Source: Symbiodinium natans (taxonomy: Eukaryota; Sar; Dinophyceae; Suessiales; Symbiodiniaceae). Taken from it: a stretch of DNA of 64,000 bases. Under the pieces are notes generated by a model. It was not told the origin of the DNA, searched no databases, and saw nothing but the letters and a program-made list of their open reading frames with translations. This document shows, one piece after another, positions 36,501-49,243 of this stretch; the first letter of the stretch is position 1; each line of letters starts with the position of its first letter. A program made the translations under genes and the position numbers. The stretch is from positions 1 through 64,000 of the forward strand of contig CAJNDS010000701.1 in the NCBI GenBank assembly GCA_905221605.1. The letters are read 5' to 3'.

Positions 36501-37959
36501 TTATGCGAAGTGGCCCACACTGCCGGTCTCCGCAAGCTCTTGCAGGAGCGCCACCCAGTGCCTCCGCCGATGTACGCAGAGCCTCGGCCAAGCGCGCCTG
36601 TGTTGTCAAATTGTCCTTTACGGGGCGCTCCCGGGTGGTAACTAGTTTTTGAGCCTTCGGATGTCGATTGTTAGAATGGACAAGCACCTTGCGCTGGAAC
36701 AAGCAGCAAAGTTGTTCATAGACGTCGCACCAAGGGCCAGTACGATCCGTACGTCCATCCAGCACACTCGCAACTCGCCTGCAATTGCCAGTAGTAGTGG
36801 GGATGCTATACTCTGCCTGCGTGGCAGGGGATGGCACTCCACTTCGAACTGGACCTTCACAAGCTTCAGCATTGGGGTTGGGGGCTTCGTGTCTCCAAGG
36901 TATCCTCCCGTTCCGCCTCCGGTAAAGTATGCAGCGCGCTGACCATCGTATTTCGACCGAATCCGAATTGGCGCCTTGGCGGAACGTTTGGACTTCGGAC
37001 CGCATCGGGGCCGTCTGGCCCACGTGGTCAGAGCTCCATCAGCTGTGCGAACGGGTCGAGTGGCACAGACTCATGCATCCTGGGGCAGCTGAGGAGTATG
37101 CGCACAGCTTTGTGACTTATCGAATTCGCGCCTGGGCCTGCTAGTAACCGCCTCGCTTCTTCCAGCTACAGTACAGTCACGCCCAGAAGAATGCTTGAGA
37201 TGATTGAGATCGAGCCACGTGCCATCTTTTCATTGAGCCATGTCTTCGCATACTAAGGGGCCTCCAAGCCCACGGAATCTGCTCTCAACTTGATTCAGAG
37301 CTGAGCATGCTTCACTAGTTTTTCCCATAGGCCCATAGGAGGGCTGAGTGATTGCACCGTTGGGGCCCACCCAGAAGAAATCGGATTGTGGATGCAGACG
37401 CAGAGATGTACTGTACTGGCATTTGGCTTCGCACATCGTCGGCATTTTGAGGAAGGCCTTGTAGCCTTGTAGGGGCCCGTGCCACTCAGCAATCGGCAAA
37501 GCCTCTTTCCTCCGTGCCCGCCTGGTCGAAATTCTGGGCCGGGAGGGCGAAGGAGACCCTGGCGAATGTCGCTTTTGGTTACTGATCGCGGACTTTGTGG
37601 GGACACCCCGGCAATGACGCCCACTAGCGGCGTGGGAGCTGCGCGGGTCGCGGGAGGGTTGCGCGATGTTTGCGATGTAGGCAAGGTCGACAGGCATTTA
37701 CGAAGGCTGCAGTTTGAAGGTTGCGACGGCGCAGTAGGGGTGTTCCACGAGACCCTCCGCCACGATGCTGAAGCGTCCTCGACAAGCCTTGCCATTTTCA
37801 CCCGTGCTTTGTGGTAGCCTGAACGGTTTTAAGGGCTTCCGCCGGGAAGGCTTCAGTCATCGTCACATGCTTGCACGCACCCCAGCGCTGAAGCCTCATC
37901 TCACCAAAAAAAGGCTCGCTGGACTCTGACTTTTCGCGAGCAGATCGCCTGCAATGCAA
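36501..37959. other. Spacer between the two paralogues, no supported gene
   Basis: It may hold further 3' exons of copy A (for example the stretch reading LALEQAAKLFIDVAPRAS at about 36676) and 5' exons of copy B, but I could not align them with each other. A long open frame on the minus strand over 36166-37023 is antisense to the copy A exon at 36396 and was not accepted. Confidence 0.4.
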
Positions 37960-40900
37960 CAGCTTTAGATCGCTCCGCATTCTGCTGGCCTTTGGCTCGA
38001 CAGGGAATTCAACGACCCTGTGAGGTGTCGAGGTGGTACAGCATTTGAGCCCCGAGGGCAAGTCTGAGAGTCCAGCAGATCCAGGCCTCCCTGTTTCATG
38101 CACGCCCCAGAAACCACCAGTCGAGAGCAGTGGCTGCGCAGGGTCGACTCGATCGACAAACCATTCGATCTGTGCTATCTGCGCTGTGAGCCTAGGATTT
38201 GCCACGCTTTCTGCTGCACTGCAGAAGCTGCAAAAGTGCACGTTGGGCTCTTGAGGCTTCTTTGATCAGCGATTCTATCCCGAATGACTGGAATGACGCA
38301 GGCCTTTTGCCTAGATTCTAGATGCCTCTACACACTACATTCTGCAGTGCAGTTCAAGCTCGGAAGAACGTGAACCAAAGGCCCATCTCGCAGAGCATGC
38401 TGAGCCAGAGAACGGGCCAGAGACTTTCAACATCCAGGAAGCCGCTGCGACAGCATCTAGCTCAACGCAGCATGAGACATCTACACGGAATGGCTTTCAG
38501 AAGCGCAGCACCCAACAAATTCGTTTATTTGTGGCATGTTGGCCTTGATGCTTCTCTCTGCCCAGGCTCTGGATGCTTTCCTTGCCGATGCGCCACCCAC
38601 CTGCATATGCGAGATTGTTTAATCACTACCATGGATTAGCCCTGCAAAGCTTGCTTCAGCTGAGATCAGCTGAGGAGCTGCAATGAACTGCAACTGCCAC
38701 CGTTGGATCCCGAGCAACGTAAGCAGGCACGGAGCGATCGACTGAAGACAACGCATTGATGCCGTGGGCAAGGCGCAGGACTCCTCAACCCTTGACAGGC
38801 CAAGAAGCTTGCAGAGAAGTATCCGGAGATGAAATGCGAAAGCTATGGCTTTGGAGAGGAACGAAAATTTGCTGCACTGGTACTTGTAGTCGGAAGGTCC
38901 TCGAGCACAACTGATTTGTCGCGATCTTCGCTTTGTTGGGCCTGCGCTGAGGCAGACTGCATTTGTTCAAGACCACTGCAGCGTTGAAAGCTGGTCTGGC
39001 GAAGGAAGGCGCGCGGAAGTGACAGCCTGTTGGCGCTTTTATGCTGGTTGACCGTCATATGTAATTGCCAGGGATAGATGATAAGTGGCCCCACGACTTT
39101 CCATGGCAGGCTCCAAAGAAGTGCAGCAGACGGAGTGCGCTTCGGATCATTCAACTGCTGTTTCAGGACTCATTCCAGTCCTGTGCCCGGGGGAGGGCGT
39201 GGGGTGGGGGTTGTATGGTAGATCTACTGAATCACTGCGTGCAGGTATCTCGGTGCGCTTAGTGCAACGTACAGAGTTCTGAGGGGCGGCGTCCTGCTCA
39301 CGCTCTTTGCATCGGGTTGGCTGTGTGCCTGTAGCTTCCTCCGTGTGCGACCAAAACATATGTTTGCGACTTGCACTGAATATGCTGGCTTCTGATTTCG
39401 TTTACCTGGCAAAACACGAATATTAGCGGGGCTGGAAGTAGCAAAGAAAGTAGTAAGGTGGGTGGAGGGTGGCGGAAAGTGGGGCCGAGTAGTCCGAACG
39501 TGCGCCCGCAACAGAGATCAATGACGCGATCCATGCACTTCTCGACGGGTGCCCTCTTTACTATGCGGCGTGCCGTGTATACGTCACGGATTTCGTAGCA
39601 AGATTTGCACAAACCCGGCCAGCTTCGGCAGGCCTTCCGAGCCTAAAAGTCGGCCCGCGGAGCATTCTGTGAGCACTCTTGCAGTGACACTTGGTATCTC
39701 TCTCTTTCTCGCTTTCTCTTTGTGACTAGGACTCTGCGCTGTTAGAATATTAGAACAATGTGACATTCACAAGAAAAGCCATCGCCGACCTGGTGCCTTC
39801 ATCTGCGCTCATCTGCACATCGGCAAGGAGCAGCCTCTCCAGAAAAGACAGAGGGCATTACAGGTGGCGCCTTATTTGAAGATCCTTGGCACGGAGTGGG
39901 CCTTCTTTGTTCTCGATGTTCACAAGATGCTCCTGAGCCCTTCTCTGACCATCTCTGAGGAAGTCGCGGCACTACTCTCAAATCTCTACCAGGTGCGGAA
40001 CACGTTCATCCACATCGAGGCCAGGTTTCATGGGGTGAAGTACCTGACAAGCGCAAAGCCAGCTTCTCCCAGGAAAAGGGTGTTGTCGATCAGCGCAACA
40101 TCCAGTCAATGCCTCATGGCATGTGCCTGGTCTGCAAGTTCGGAAGAGCCTTAGTCGAATCAAATCAACAGCCAACATGGCGTGCCCAGAACTGAACGGT
40201 TGTTTCGTTGAGCTGCTCGCCATCCAAGGTTTCGGCAGTGCCTGCAGGAGGAAGCTGTGCAAATCCCACAAGACGGTGCTACAGGACCCGAGATGCTAGT
40301 TTCAAGCCACGCTCAGCCATAAATCAGAGTTGTGCGCTGCAAGGCTGATCTAAGTCACAGGAAGCAAAAAAAAAGGGCTCCTGACAGCCACTATTACTAG
40401 GCACGAGGTTTCATTCTCGGGCTGGATGGCATCTCGAGACAGCAAGCCGGTCAGTCTTTTTTTGGTGTTTACAGTTGTTCATTGAAGACCGGTTCGTTAG
40501 TCTACAAGCCTCGCCTGCTCTGTGTGTGTGTGTGTGTGTTGAAACTCTTGGATTTCGTGCCACCCCAAACCAGCATGGCTTCTGGTAGGACTTTAGTGCA
40601 ACAAGGTTGCGGAATGAGTCACAGACCCGAAAAGGATTAGGGTTCAAAAGGCCTCACGTTGCCTCGCCGTTGCCGATCCAACTCGAACTCCTGTTTTGCG
40701 ATTCAGTTCGTAGTGCCACGTGCTGGCCCAAGAAAAACATGGGTTGATGCATGCCAGGCCCAGCTACTCCTGCCGAAGAGCCACCGGCCACGGCGACACC
40801 TCCAATTCCGGAGGTCCCAGAAGTTCCTAAGGCCCGCCACATGGTGCCAGGTAAGGCTCCTGCCGGTTCTGGTGACATGTGCGACTCATTCGCTGCAAAG

Positions 40901-42250
40901 GAGTTCGCTCCTGGCACAGAGGTGATTATTGAAGGCCGGGGGCAACACGATGGGCTGACATGCTGAGCGCTTGCTCCGTTTTGCGGTGGGCCACGAGAGC
41001 GTGCTGTCACATTGTCGCGCCCGAGGGTTGCAGAAGTTTCCTGCATTCAATGGCCTCCGCGGCACTGTTCAGCTGCTCGACAAAGCCACAGGTCGTCGGG
41101 TTCTCAGCGTGCGCTGGAAGTGCGCTGGAGTACCGTGACGTAGCGTGAAATACATACCTTGGCAGAGGAACAAATCAGTTTTAAAGTCTCGCGGCGAGTC
41201 CTTGCAAGCCGAATCTTGCAAGGCTACAACGTGCAGCTTGCCGCTACCAATACGAACAGGCCACCCGAGCAGATTGCCAAGATCAAAGGCGACAATCTTC
41301 GGATGTTTCTTGCAAGCAATTCATACAAAATCTGCAGCGCGCTTCTGGAATCTGCGCGTCATCACGTGAGCACTGTATGCACCTGACTGCCCACGTTTTC
41401 GGTGCTGTTGACGAGTGTCGGCTGCCTGAGGTTGGTGCCGCCTCCTCCATCATTCGAACCTTGGGATGCACATCCACTGGCAAAGCACAGCTTCAGCGAA
41501 GGAGTCTTGTTGGATACCGATGGACCGACGCTTGAGGCCAGTGAAGAGATCCCGTCCAAGATGCACGCAAGGCAGGAAAAGGAAGAGGAGGTAAGAGAGA
41601 CGAGAGAGAGGCTTAAGAGAGAATGAGAGGACTGCCAGCGGCTGTAGCAGCTAGGGAAGCCTTCGGGTGGGATTCTGCGGATTCCGGTCATGGCATTGTC
41701 CAAAAGAAGTGAAACTGCGAGTGCCGCTAGAGCATGCCGCATGAGTACCAGCAGCTTACCTACTCCAATCAATGTCCTCTAATCCGCCAAACTGTGGGAA
41801 AATGCAAGTTGACATGGAAGCCTCCCCACTTCCCATGGGGACAAAATTTGCGCACTTCACTATCGGCATTGGGAAGGGTTGGAAGCCCCGCGAAATAAAA
41901 GCGATAAAGTAGCTTGCTTGCAGCAGCCACTGCTTCCAACAGCTGCAACAGCACAGTTGGGCTCCCCTGCGCCTGCTTGGCAGAGTGCCTTCAGTCATTC
42001 ACATGTCGCCAGGGCACCCGACTTCGTCCCGATGCAGTGTATGAGAATGCCGAATGTACAGCCAAATGTACAGCCGAATGTGCAGCCGAATATGCAGCTC
42101 AACGCGCAGCAGAACTTGCAGCAGAACTTGCAGCCGAGCATGCAGCCAAACCCGACTTGGCAGGACAGGGTGCATGAAATCTGCGACCTAGCAACTTTTT
42201 TCTTGCTTCCGCCAGCAGCTGTGGGGACTACAAAGTGCAAGTGCTGCTAA
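37960..42250 (+). CDS. Tandem paralogue B, unknown dinoflagellate protein (exon set)
   Basis: This copy repeats the order of copy A: about 38001, 38563 (ALDAFLADAPP), 38680 (NELQLPPLDPEQRKQA), 38797 (AKKLAEKYPEMKCESYGFGE), 39978 (LSNLYQVRNTFIHIE), 40092 (DQRNIQSMPHGMC), about 40213 (FRQCLQEEAV), 40790 (ATPPIPEVPEVP), 40906 (KEFAPGTEVIIEG), 41022 (LQKFPAFNGLRGTVQLLDK), 41221 (QGYNVQLAATN, then AKIKGDNLRM), 41429 (RLVPPPPSFEPWDA) and 42013 (ARAPDFVPMQCM). Many differences between A and B are in third codon positions (for example K/R and I/V exchanges only), which argues that both were under selection for some time. In copy B the last block runs into an expanded NVQP repeat. After SMPHGM there is CLVC, possibly the start of a Cys-rich motif. 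Function is unknown. Confidence 0.6.
42055..42160 (+). repeat. In-frame 12-bp repeat coding NVQP-type units
   Basis: Directly after ARAPDFVPMQ the frame continues NVQPNVQPNVQPNMQ, then LNAQQNLQQNLQPSMQ and NPTWQD. The unit is AATGTACAGCCG with drift. Copy A has no such repeat at the same place, where it reads MGLTSVPPAPLWQEK. The repeat keeps the frame, so it looks like expansion within a coding exon. Confidence 0.8.
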
Positions 42251-44339
42251 ACTCGGAATGTCATGTCATGTGGGTGCGTGCCTACGCATCAGTAGTCTAC
42301 AGGCTTCTCGAGCAGCACTGCAGCCTGACTAGATATGTCTCATGACTCCGTCATGTTTGCGAGGAGCCTGCCCTGACCATCCAGCAGAGCTACGCGTCAG
42401 CCTGAGCCGAAAGACAGCCGATGCGCTCGGACATAATTAACGAGTCTGTGGTGTGCCATGTTGCCATGTGGAGCTGCTGAGGATCCATCCCAGTACTATG
42501 CGTATCAGCTCCTTGGCCTTTGCGAGTCTCCAACCGTGATGAACTGCCTCCACCGTTGTCCGAGCGTGAAAGTGTCAGACGACATGTAATTCGCCCAGGT
42601 ACGCTCCGAAGGTCGCAGCACGCTGACTGACTTCGTTCTGGGACGCAGTTCGGGATGGCCCTGGAAGTTCCCAAAACTACACTCCATGACATATGTTGGC
42701 ATCGCGTCATGTTACTCGTTTACAGTATCATTCGTACCGTACTTACACTGTATTCTCGGCCCCGAGGGCCAAAGCCTATACTGAAGTCCACAACTACGGG
42801 CAACTTCCAGGGACATCCCAATACAAAGTATGCGCAAAGGTACCTCGATGGCGGGGAGCCCAGGAATACTCAAACTGGAAGACGTGCCATTTTGAACACT
42901 GCTCTCGAGCTGAGGTACTCAACTCGACTGTGCACTCGGAAACTGCTGGAATTTGCATCTTGCCTGCAGCGCAGACGCACTACGCACGAAGGGCTTGCTT
43001 CTGCTGGCGACCAAGGAATATGTCGACTTGCCCTCAACATTGCTTCAGGGCTTTGCACGATCAAGTAGCTTTTTTTGGCACCATCGGCTTCCTGCTTTGA
43101 TGCACTGGCATGTTCGTGCTCGCCGACGTCGAACAAAGACGGGCAGCACGCTGCCAGGGATGATGCTGCCACTGATTTTAACTTTCCAAACATTTCAGAA
43201 GACCTGCTGAAGGATGGTCGAGTCTTTTCTGTCGCCTAAGAACACATTAGGTGTGAGCCTGGGTTAACTTGGCCATCTACTACTTGCAGGTCTGCATCCC
43301 TTGAACTTCTAGCTGATTCTAGCTTCTTGACAAGCACTGACCTTCCTTAGAATCCTGCGCAGCATGCATGAATGCAAACACCGCACAGGGTTGAGCGTAC
43401 GTGCGGAGCGTTAATGTGGATGCTCAAGTGTTATCATTATTGACTGGATCTCAAGACTGTCAAGGTTGGCTTATTCTCGCTTGTCCACGGCCAGAATCCA
43501 TGCACAAGTGTTGATGACCTTCTTGAACCTGTCAGGGTGCCGGACTTCCGTTCTCGGTCTTTGGTGCACTGCTGCTGAATGCCTTGGCCGCAGCCTGACA
43601 CAAGCTCAAGCACAAGCTCAAGCGAGCAGACCTGCTTTATTATGTTGAACGGTTGGCCGTACGAGGTGACGCAAGAATGCACGTACGAGACAGGCACGAC
43701 CCAAGAGTAAAACTTTGCCCGGCCAAAGGGGGCGGTTCCGAGCCGCGGCAATGTGCAGGCTCGGGCAATGAGAAGAGTGCGCAGCGGGAAGCAGCATGCA
43801 GCATGCAGCAGCAAGTAATTAGATCAAGTTGCCTCTGGCAATCTCTGGCATGCTTCTCGCATGCAAAACTCTCCAAAACAACTGAACTCGTGCATTGGGC
43901 ACATGCCGCCCAGGGGCATGTCATGCCCTTGCGGCATCTTCAAGAGACGGCGTCGGCCCAAGTTGTGCGTTGAGGCTGGCGCGCTGAACGCCTGAAGGAT
44001 GCCACTTTTGTAGAGACAGCAGCTGTAGCTGTACTGGGCTCCACTTCATTTGCCAGCACAAGAGACACCAACCGACGGTAGGAGTGTCGAAGGCAAGCCA
44101 TGTAAACCGCTGTTGCGCTTCATTGGTTACAGGCCGAGACATCCAGCGGCAGCGAGTCGCATGAATCTGATTCTGAGCCCGGTCTCCGTCAGCTCAGTGA
44201 GAGTTGCTGTGATGTTGTGGTGTGTAATGACAGTGTACTGGCGCGAATGTGGATTTCACAACTTCAAGTTGCGCCTTGGATGTCAGTTGTGTTGGGCTGT
44301 GGGGGCTTGAGGCTCAGCACCCCGCCCAGGACCACTTCC
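42251..44339. other. No confident gene; possible terminal exon and inverted repeat
   Basis: An inverted pair, GGGATGGCCCTGGAAGTTCCC at 42652-42672 and GGGCAACTTCCAGGGACATC at 42798-42817, could form a hairpin with a loop of about 125 bases. An exon-like stretch reading FNFPNISEDLLKDGRVFSVA ends in a stop at about 43239 and could be the last exon of copy B, but nothing links them. The rest shows nothing I can name. Confidence 0.4.
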
Positions 44340-46923
44340 ATGAGGACGGAAATCCTGAACCTGCGAGTGGCAAGAAGCAGAGGCGAAGACAAGTTCACCG
44401 CATCTTGGATAGGGACACTCGTCTTGATTGCCCATGAAACACCTTACTTCATGGAACTTACAGGGGGGTGATGTCCTGCAGTGTACGGCACAGCCGGCCC
44501 CACGCCCTCACCCATTTTCTGCAGCGAGGAAGGCGTGGAGTTCCAAAGCCAGGGCATTTTCCACGTTGTTCAGACGCGGAGGACTTGCACGATCTTTCTT
44601 CTAGACTTTTTTCATACAGTCTCTGATTGCAAATGCTGGCAAGATTTTTGACTTCTAGTTTCTTTGCTGTACCCTGTGAGTTCTTTCTTTATCAGTCCCA
44701 ATTCCATCTTAATGCAATTGGAGACCTTTCAACGCGGAAAGTCCTCCTTCGCAACAACATGAGGTAATCCATTTGCCTTTTCCCGGCTTGTTCGTAGTCA
44801 CGTTGACCGTGCCTGGGCCCCAGTGATTTCGTTGATATCACTGGTGAATCGATGGGAAGAACGAAACAGGATTTCTGTGCACATGTTCATGCGTGTCACA
44901 TGCTTTCGTCGGCTTCTTTGTCTTCAGTGAGGTACTTTGCTTGCTTCGCCTTCTTCGCTCTTTTCTGGATCTGGTTCACTGACGTTTGCGCTATCGGCCT
45001 CGACTCCTACAGAGATGCTTTCTATCTCTCGGTGGAAACACAGATGACAATCGGTTATGGCCAAAATGCTGCATTACAGTATTTTTTGTTGACATGTATT
45101 CAGTCAGTGCCACATGAACCGGATGGAGCCATCAGGGGCACACATGTGGTAGTGGGCAAAAGAGGGCCAAGGCAACTGGCAGTCTTTCTGGCGTCCAGAA
45201 TCGGAATCTAAGGCGTTCCAGACCCGAACTTTGGTGACTGCTGGGAAGCAGCCGCTGGGACAACGTGAAACGAGCAATGGACGTTGCTCTTAGCATGTGA
45301 TGGCAGCCGAAGATCCTACAACTGCAACTGGCCTGAGGCAGTCCTTATCGTGGTTCAGACGGTAGTAGGGCTGATGCTGGACGCCACTGTGATCGGCGTG
45401 GTTTTCCAGAAGCTGGCCAATGCAAACGCGCGTGCCAACACAGCCCTTGAGCTGAACCAGTCGAGCTTCTGTTGCCTCTGTGCGTGAGAGAGGCATAGGC
45501 TTCTGCAGCATCATGATGCAAGAGTCTCGGCACCATGCATGTACGCTTGGCAAGCTTTTGCTCGTCCTCGGAATCTGAGGTGATTTTCAGTGACACTGCG
45601 TTGCTAGAGGTGGAGGACGGCTGTGCATACCTTCGCTTTCGGGTGGCGGACATGTTCCTAGGCTGGGGTTCACGTAGCCAAGCCCGTCCCAGCCATCACC
45701 GACAAATGAGAATCAGAGACACAGAAAATGCTCTCGATGCATTCAAGGTCTTGGCGGCCATTGTCTCAGGCGACGATGTACCCCGGAGCAATTTAGAAAA
45801 TGGTATGTCTGGGCTCGGGAGGTACGGTGCCGGTGGTGTGGCCACTGCCAGACCTTGCGGACAAGTAGGGCTTGCGTTCCGAGCGTGAGCAATGTGCCCA
45901 AAGCTGCAAAGGCAGGTCTATTGCGTGCAACATCATCGAGATGAGAGCCAGCCGCGCGGCATCCGCGTGGAGCTTGCTGCAGTACATCTGGAAGAGCCTG
46001 ACACAGACATTCATAATGGCATCATATTTCTAGGTCGGGGCAGTGCCAAATCATGTCTGCTGCCTGGAAAACAGAGAACATCATGCAAATACCGACCGCG
46101 CGTGTGGCAGGCCTACCAGCTATGGTATCGCACAAAATCAACTACGAGAGCCCGCTTTCGCCAGATGTGCCTGCTGGCACGTGCTTTGGTTCGAAACTGC
46201 TGAAGGGTCCCATAAATTGGCAGACAGGTGAACGCCCTATATGCACAGTCATGCGAGACAGTGATCGGGGAATGAGGCGCAGGATCCTGTGCGTTGCCTT
46301 TGGCCGTCTGGCACTGCATGTTAGGACTGGAAGCCCTACTCCGAATGATGTTCGAAAATATCTGCTTCTTTGCTGAGATTGGAAGCGATGGGGAGGAGGG
46401 AAAACGCTCAGCGGACCGAACAAACTACGAACGACAGAAGTACTCACACTCGCTCACATATGGCAGAATGCGTCAGAGGGGTCCTGAGAGGTGTTTCTTC
46501 GCGGTCAACGTCGAGTCTGCATTGTGAGCTCAGGATTGAGTCGCCTTATTTGGAGGTGTTGGTGCTGCTGAGCGGCACTGAAGAGTCTACTGGAGCCATT
46601 GTCGAAGCTCGACATTCCTACACACTCGACGCTCCTTACCTGCATGGAAAGCTGATCGGTGGCATGAAGACTTCCTTGGAGCTTGAGGATTGTTGCATGC
46701 GTCTGCTGAGGACATGTTTTGGAACAGGGCGTATGGAACGTGCGTTTCCATCAGCAGTGAAGGGTATCACTGTGTCGATTTTCATGCTATTCACCATACA
46801 TATCCCTTGTCAGCATTGCCAGAACAGCGACAGTCCGCAGTACTCAACACTGCCGTTGCTCATGGAATTTCCCATACATTCCCGGCCACCCTGGACCCGA
46901 ACATGGACAGCGACAATGAGTGA
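44340..46923 (+). CDS. Inward-rectifier potassium channel (Kir family)
   Basis: Two transmembrane segments flank a pore, followed by a large cytoplasmic beta domain. Probable N-terminal exon: 44340 to about 44428 (RRRQVHRILDRDTRLD). Then come about 44532-44628 (TIFLLDFFHTV, slide helix), a 27-base exon 44724-44750 (LSTRKVLL) and 44928-45078 (TM1 YFACFAFFALFWIWF, pore FYLSVETQMTIGYG). Next are 45313-45442 (TM2 AVLIVVQTVVGLMLDATVIG), 45580-45661 (VIFSDTALLEVEDG, FRV), 45890-46033, 46111 to about 46166 (LPAMVSHKINYESPLS), about 46529-46630 (LEVLVLLSGTEESTG, ARHSYT) and 46711-46923 (DMFWNRAY, YHCVDFHAIHHTY, then stop TGA). The TIGYG filter and the SDTALLEV and ARHSYT blocks are hallmarks of the family. 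TM2 has Asp at LMLDA, the site linked to strong rectification and polyamine block in animal Kir channels. Phases agree at every resolved junction after 44628. Introns are 77-376 bp, many with GC donors. The role is potassium flow across a membrane. Confidence 0.93.
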
Positions 46924-48704
46924 GGCAGAGCTGCCTACTGGCCACTTCGTTGCTCCCTAACGAGGCATCCAAGCTGGCCCATCCGCGACGTAGAGTTTAC
47001 AGTAGTTATTTAAAGGGCACTTGGCTCCATAGTGGCCCACTAGTCACTAGTCTCGCTTGTGAAGAACACAAGTTTGAGCCTGGATCCGGGCCGACCTAAA
47101 GAAGGAAGTCGGTCAACAAAAGTGCTTGACCCGCTTGGCAAAGAAAATCGTCCCGTGTCTGGGAAGACTCGGGTTCAAGGTCCAACCCTTTCACGTTGCT
47201 GCTCTGTTGGATTGTATTGCGCTGTAAACGCTGGCCCCTCTGCCATCTCATCAAACCAGCAGAGAGCGCATGGAAGTTGCGCTCATAGAGAATGCTGCGG
47301 CCATGTCGCTCGGCAGCAGATGGGCAAGCCCCCTTATTAATATTCCCACTTGCGATTTGTCCCTGCCTTCGTGTCGTGCATGTGCAAGGTGGACGCAGCA
47401 GGCGCATTTGTATCGTTTTTCGGCCCGAACGAAAATGGCATCTGAGGTTCCATGCTGAAGGCAGCCATGGCCTGGTCCCTAGAGCCCTCTTCAAAAATTC
47501 TGCATGTCAGAGAGAACTACGACACACCTTGTTCTGGTTTCATACTCTGCTCCAGAGCCTGGTGCCTTGAGGCCCGGCACCATGTCCACCCGCAACTCCG
47601 GCCTCGTTGCGTCCCAAAGGAGCTGTGAAGAGTGGTTATATGAAGATGGTGTTGCATTGCATTGTTTTTTTATGTGATATGAGAGTAATATGTTTTTATA
47701 TGATGGCTCAGTAGTGTCAGAGCTCACAGATCGTGCCTCCTCCTTGCTTCCACGTGTCGACTTGCTCTGGGCGTCATTGCCACGGTGCTTGGGATATCGG
47801 GCTACCTCGAAGCTCTAAGAAAAGGGGTCCAAACACAGGTATTTTAGATCACTCGGCTGCACTTGCTCGCGTCAGTGTGGTGTGGCGAGCCCAAAGCCTT
47901 AAGCCGTAAACCCAATGCCAGGCAGGTCCTGATGGCAACCATAAAAAGGAGAGGAGTAAGGAACCATTGGCCGTTCGCAAAAATGGAGAGGTTGATCCCA
48001 AAGCCCTGAATCCCTACAGACCCGCCAAAGCATACTCCAAACCTGAATACCCGACACCCGGCACCCTAACAGGACACCCTAATTCCTTTGAGCTGCAGCT
48101 CTCAACTCGTTGAAAGAAAGCGCAGGTGAGTAAGACGTGAGAGACAGTCAAGAGAGACAAGCAAGGATGCACACAATCCCTTTCGTGGTTGTATTCTAGC
48201 ATGGCACGCCTCATGCAGCCTTGCACTGGAGCCCAAGTCACAGCTGTTTCTTTGCAGGAGATGTTGCGGGCCCAAAGGCGGTGGTGGGAGCGTGGAGCGT
48301 GCCCAATTTTGGCAAGGGAGATGAGAACCAGGAACCTTGCCTTGCCCCAGCTTGCTTTCAGCTTTGGCATGGTATTTGCTAGCATATGAAACACGAGTCC
48401 CTCTTCGAGCCCTGTGCCCTGGGTAGAACTTGGCATGCACTTCGCGGGGTTTTCCCCGCATCGCGGGGGGGACGAGGGGTGCTCAGGATTTCGATTGAGT
48501 TCCAGTCCTCCCAGGGGGGGAAATTTATGCACTTAATCCAGCCCTGATGAACTCCTACGCCCAGCAATGAATGTTCCTGCACCCAGGATGCTTTCATGAC
48601 CTCCTGTAGCGAAAATGGAACCAAATGCTTCGTGGGTGCCGCGCGCCGAGCTTCATTTTAGGTTCCACGTGGAAAGACGCGGCTGAACGAACTTGGGTCC
48701 CGAG
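46924..48704. other. Between Kir and PP2C genes, no supported exon
   Basis: The 5' exons of the phosphatase gene, including the conserved stretch before FDGHG and the start codon, should lie here, but I could not find them. Nothing else is recognised. Confidence 0.5.
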
Positions 48705-49200
48705 GTTTTCGACGGGCATGGAGATCAGGGAAAGCGCATGTCCCATTTTGCGAAGCAGGCTCGAGTCTTAGCCTGATGGGCAACAAGAAGAGGGTCACAC
48801 TTGGTGACACATTTTTCAAGAGTGTGTCCGACTACCAGGCTCTAAGCAAGAGCCTCTTCAGCAACACAGATCTCCATACTGAGCCTGTGGCAGCGATACA
48901 GGCACTGGGGCCCTTGGCATTGCAGCGCTGGGGATCACAACTTAGTAATGTGCCGTTTCACGACAACTTGCACATGTCAGGCAGCATTCCGGGACACCCA
49001 GGCAAGTTGGGATCGGGTTGATCGGGTTTTGCAATCCCTCGCGTTTCCGTGCAAGTCAGTAGCAGGAAGGCTCAAACCGGGCAGATGGAGTGCCGGCAAA
49101 GTGCTCAGGGCAGCGGTCGGGACGTACCTATATCTGCATATATCAGGGCCAAACCGGTCAGGATAGCTAGCGTATGGGGAGGCGCGCAGACTCCGGCAAA

Positions 49201-49243
<43 letters not shown>

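Noticed and set aside
36166-37023. A 285-codon frame on the minus strand
   Set aside because: It is antisense to the ARAPDFVPMQ exon shared by both paralogues, and its sequence has no family features.
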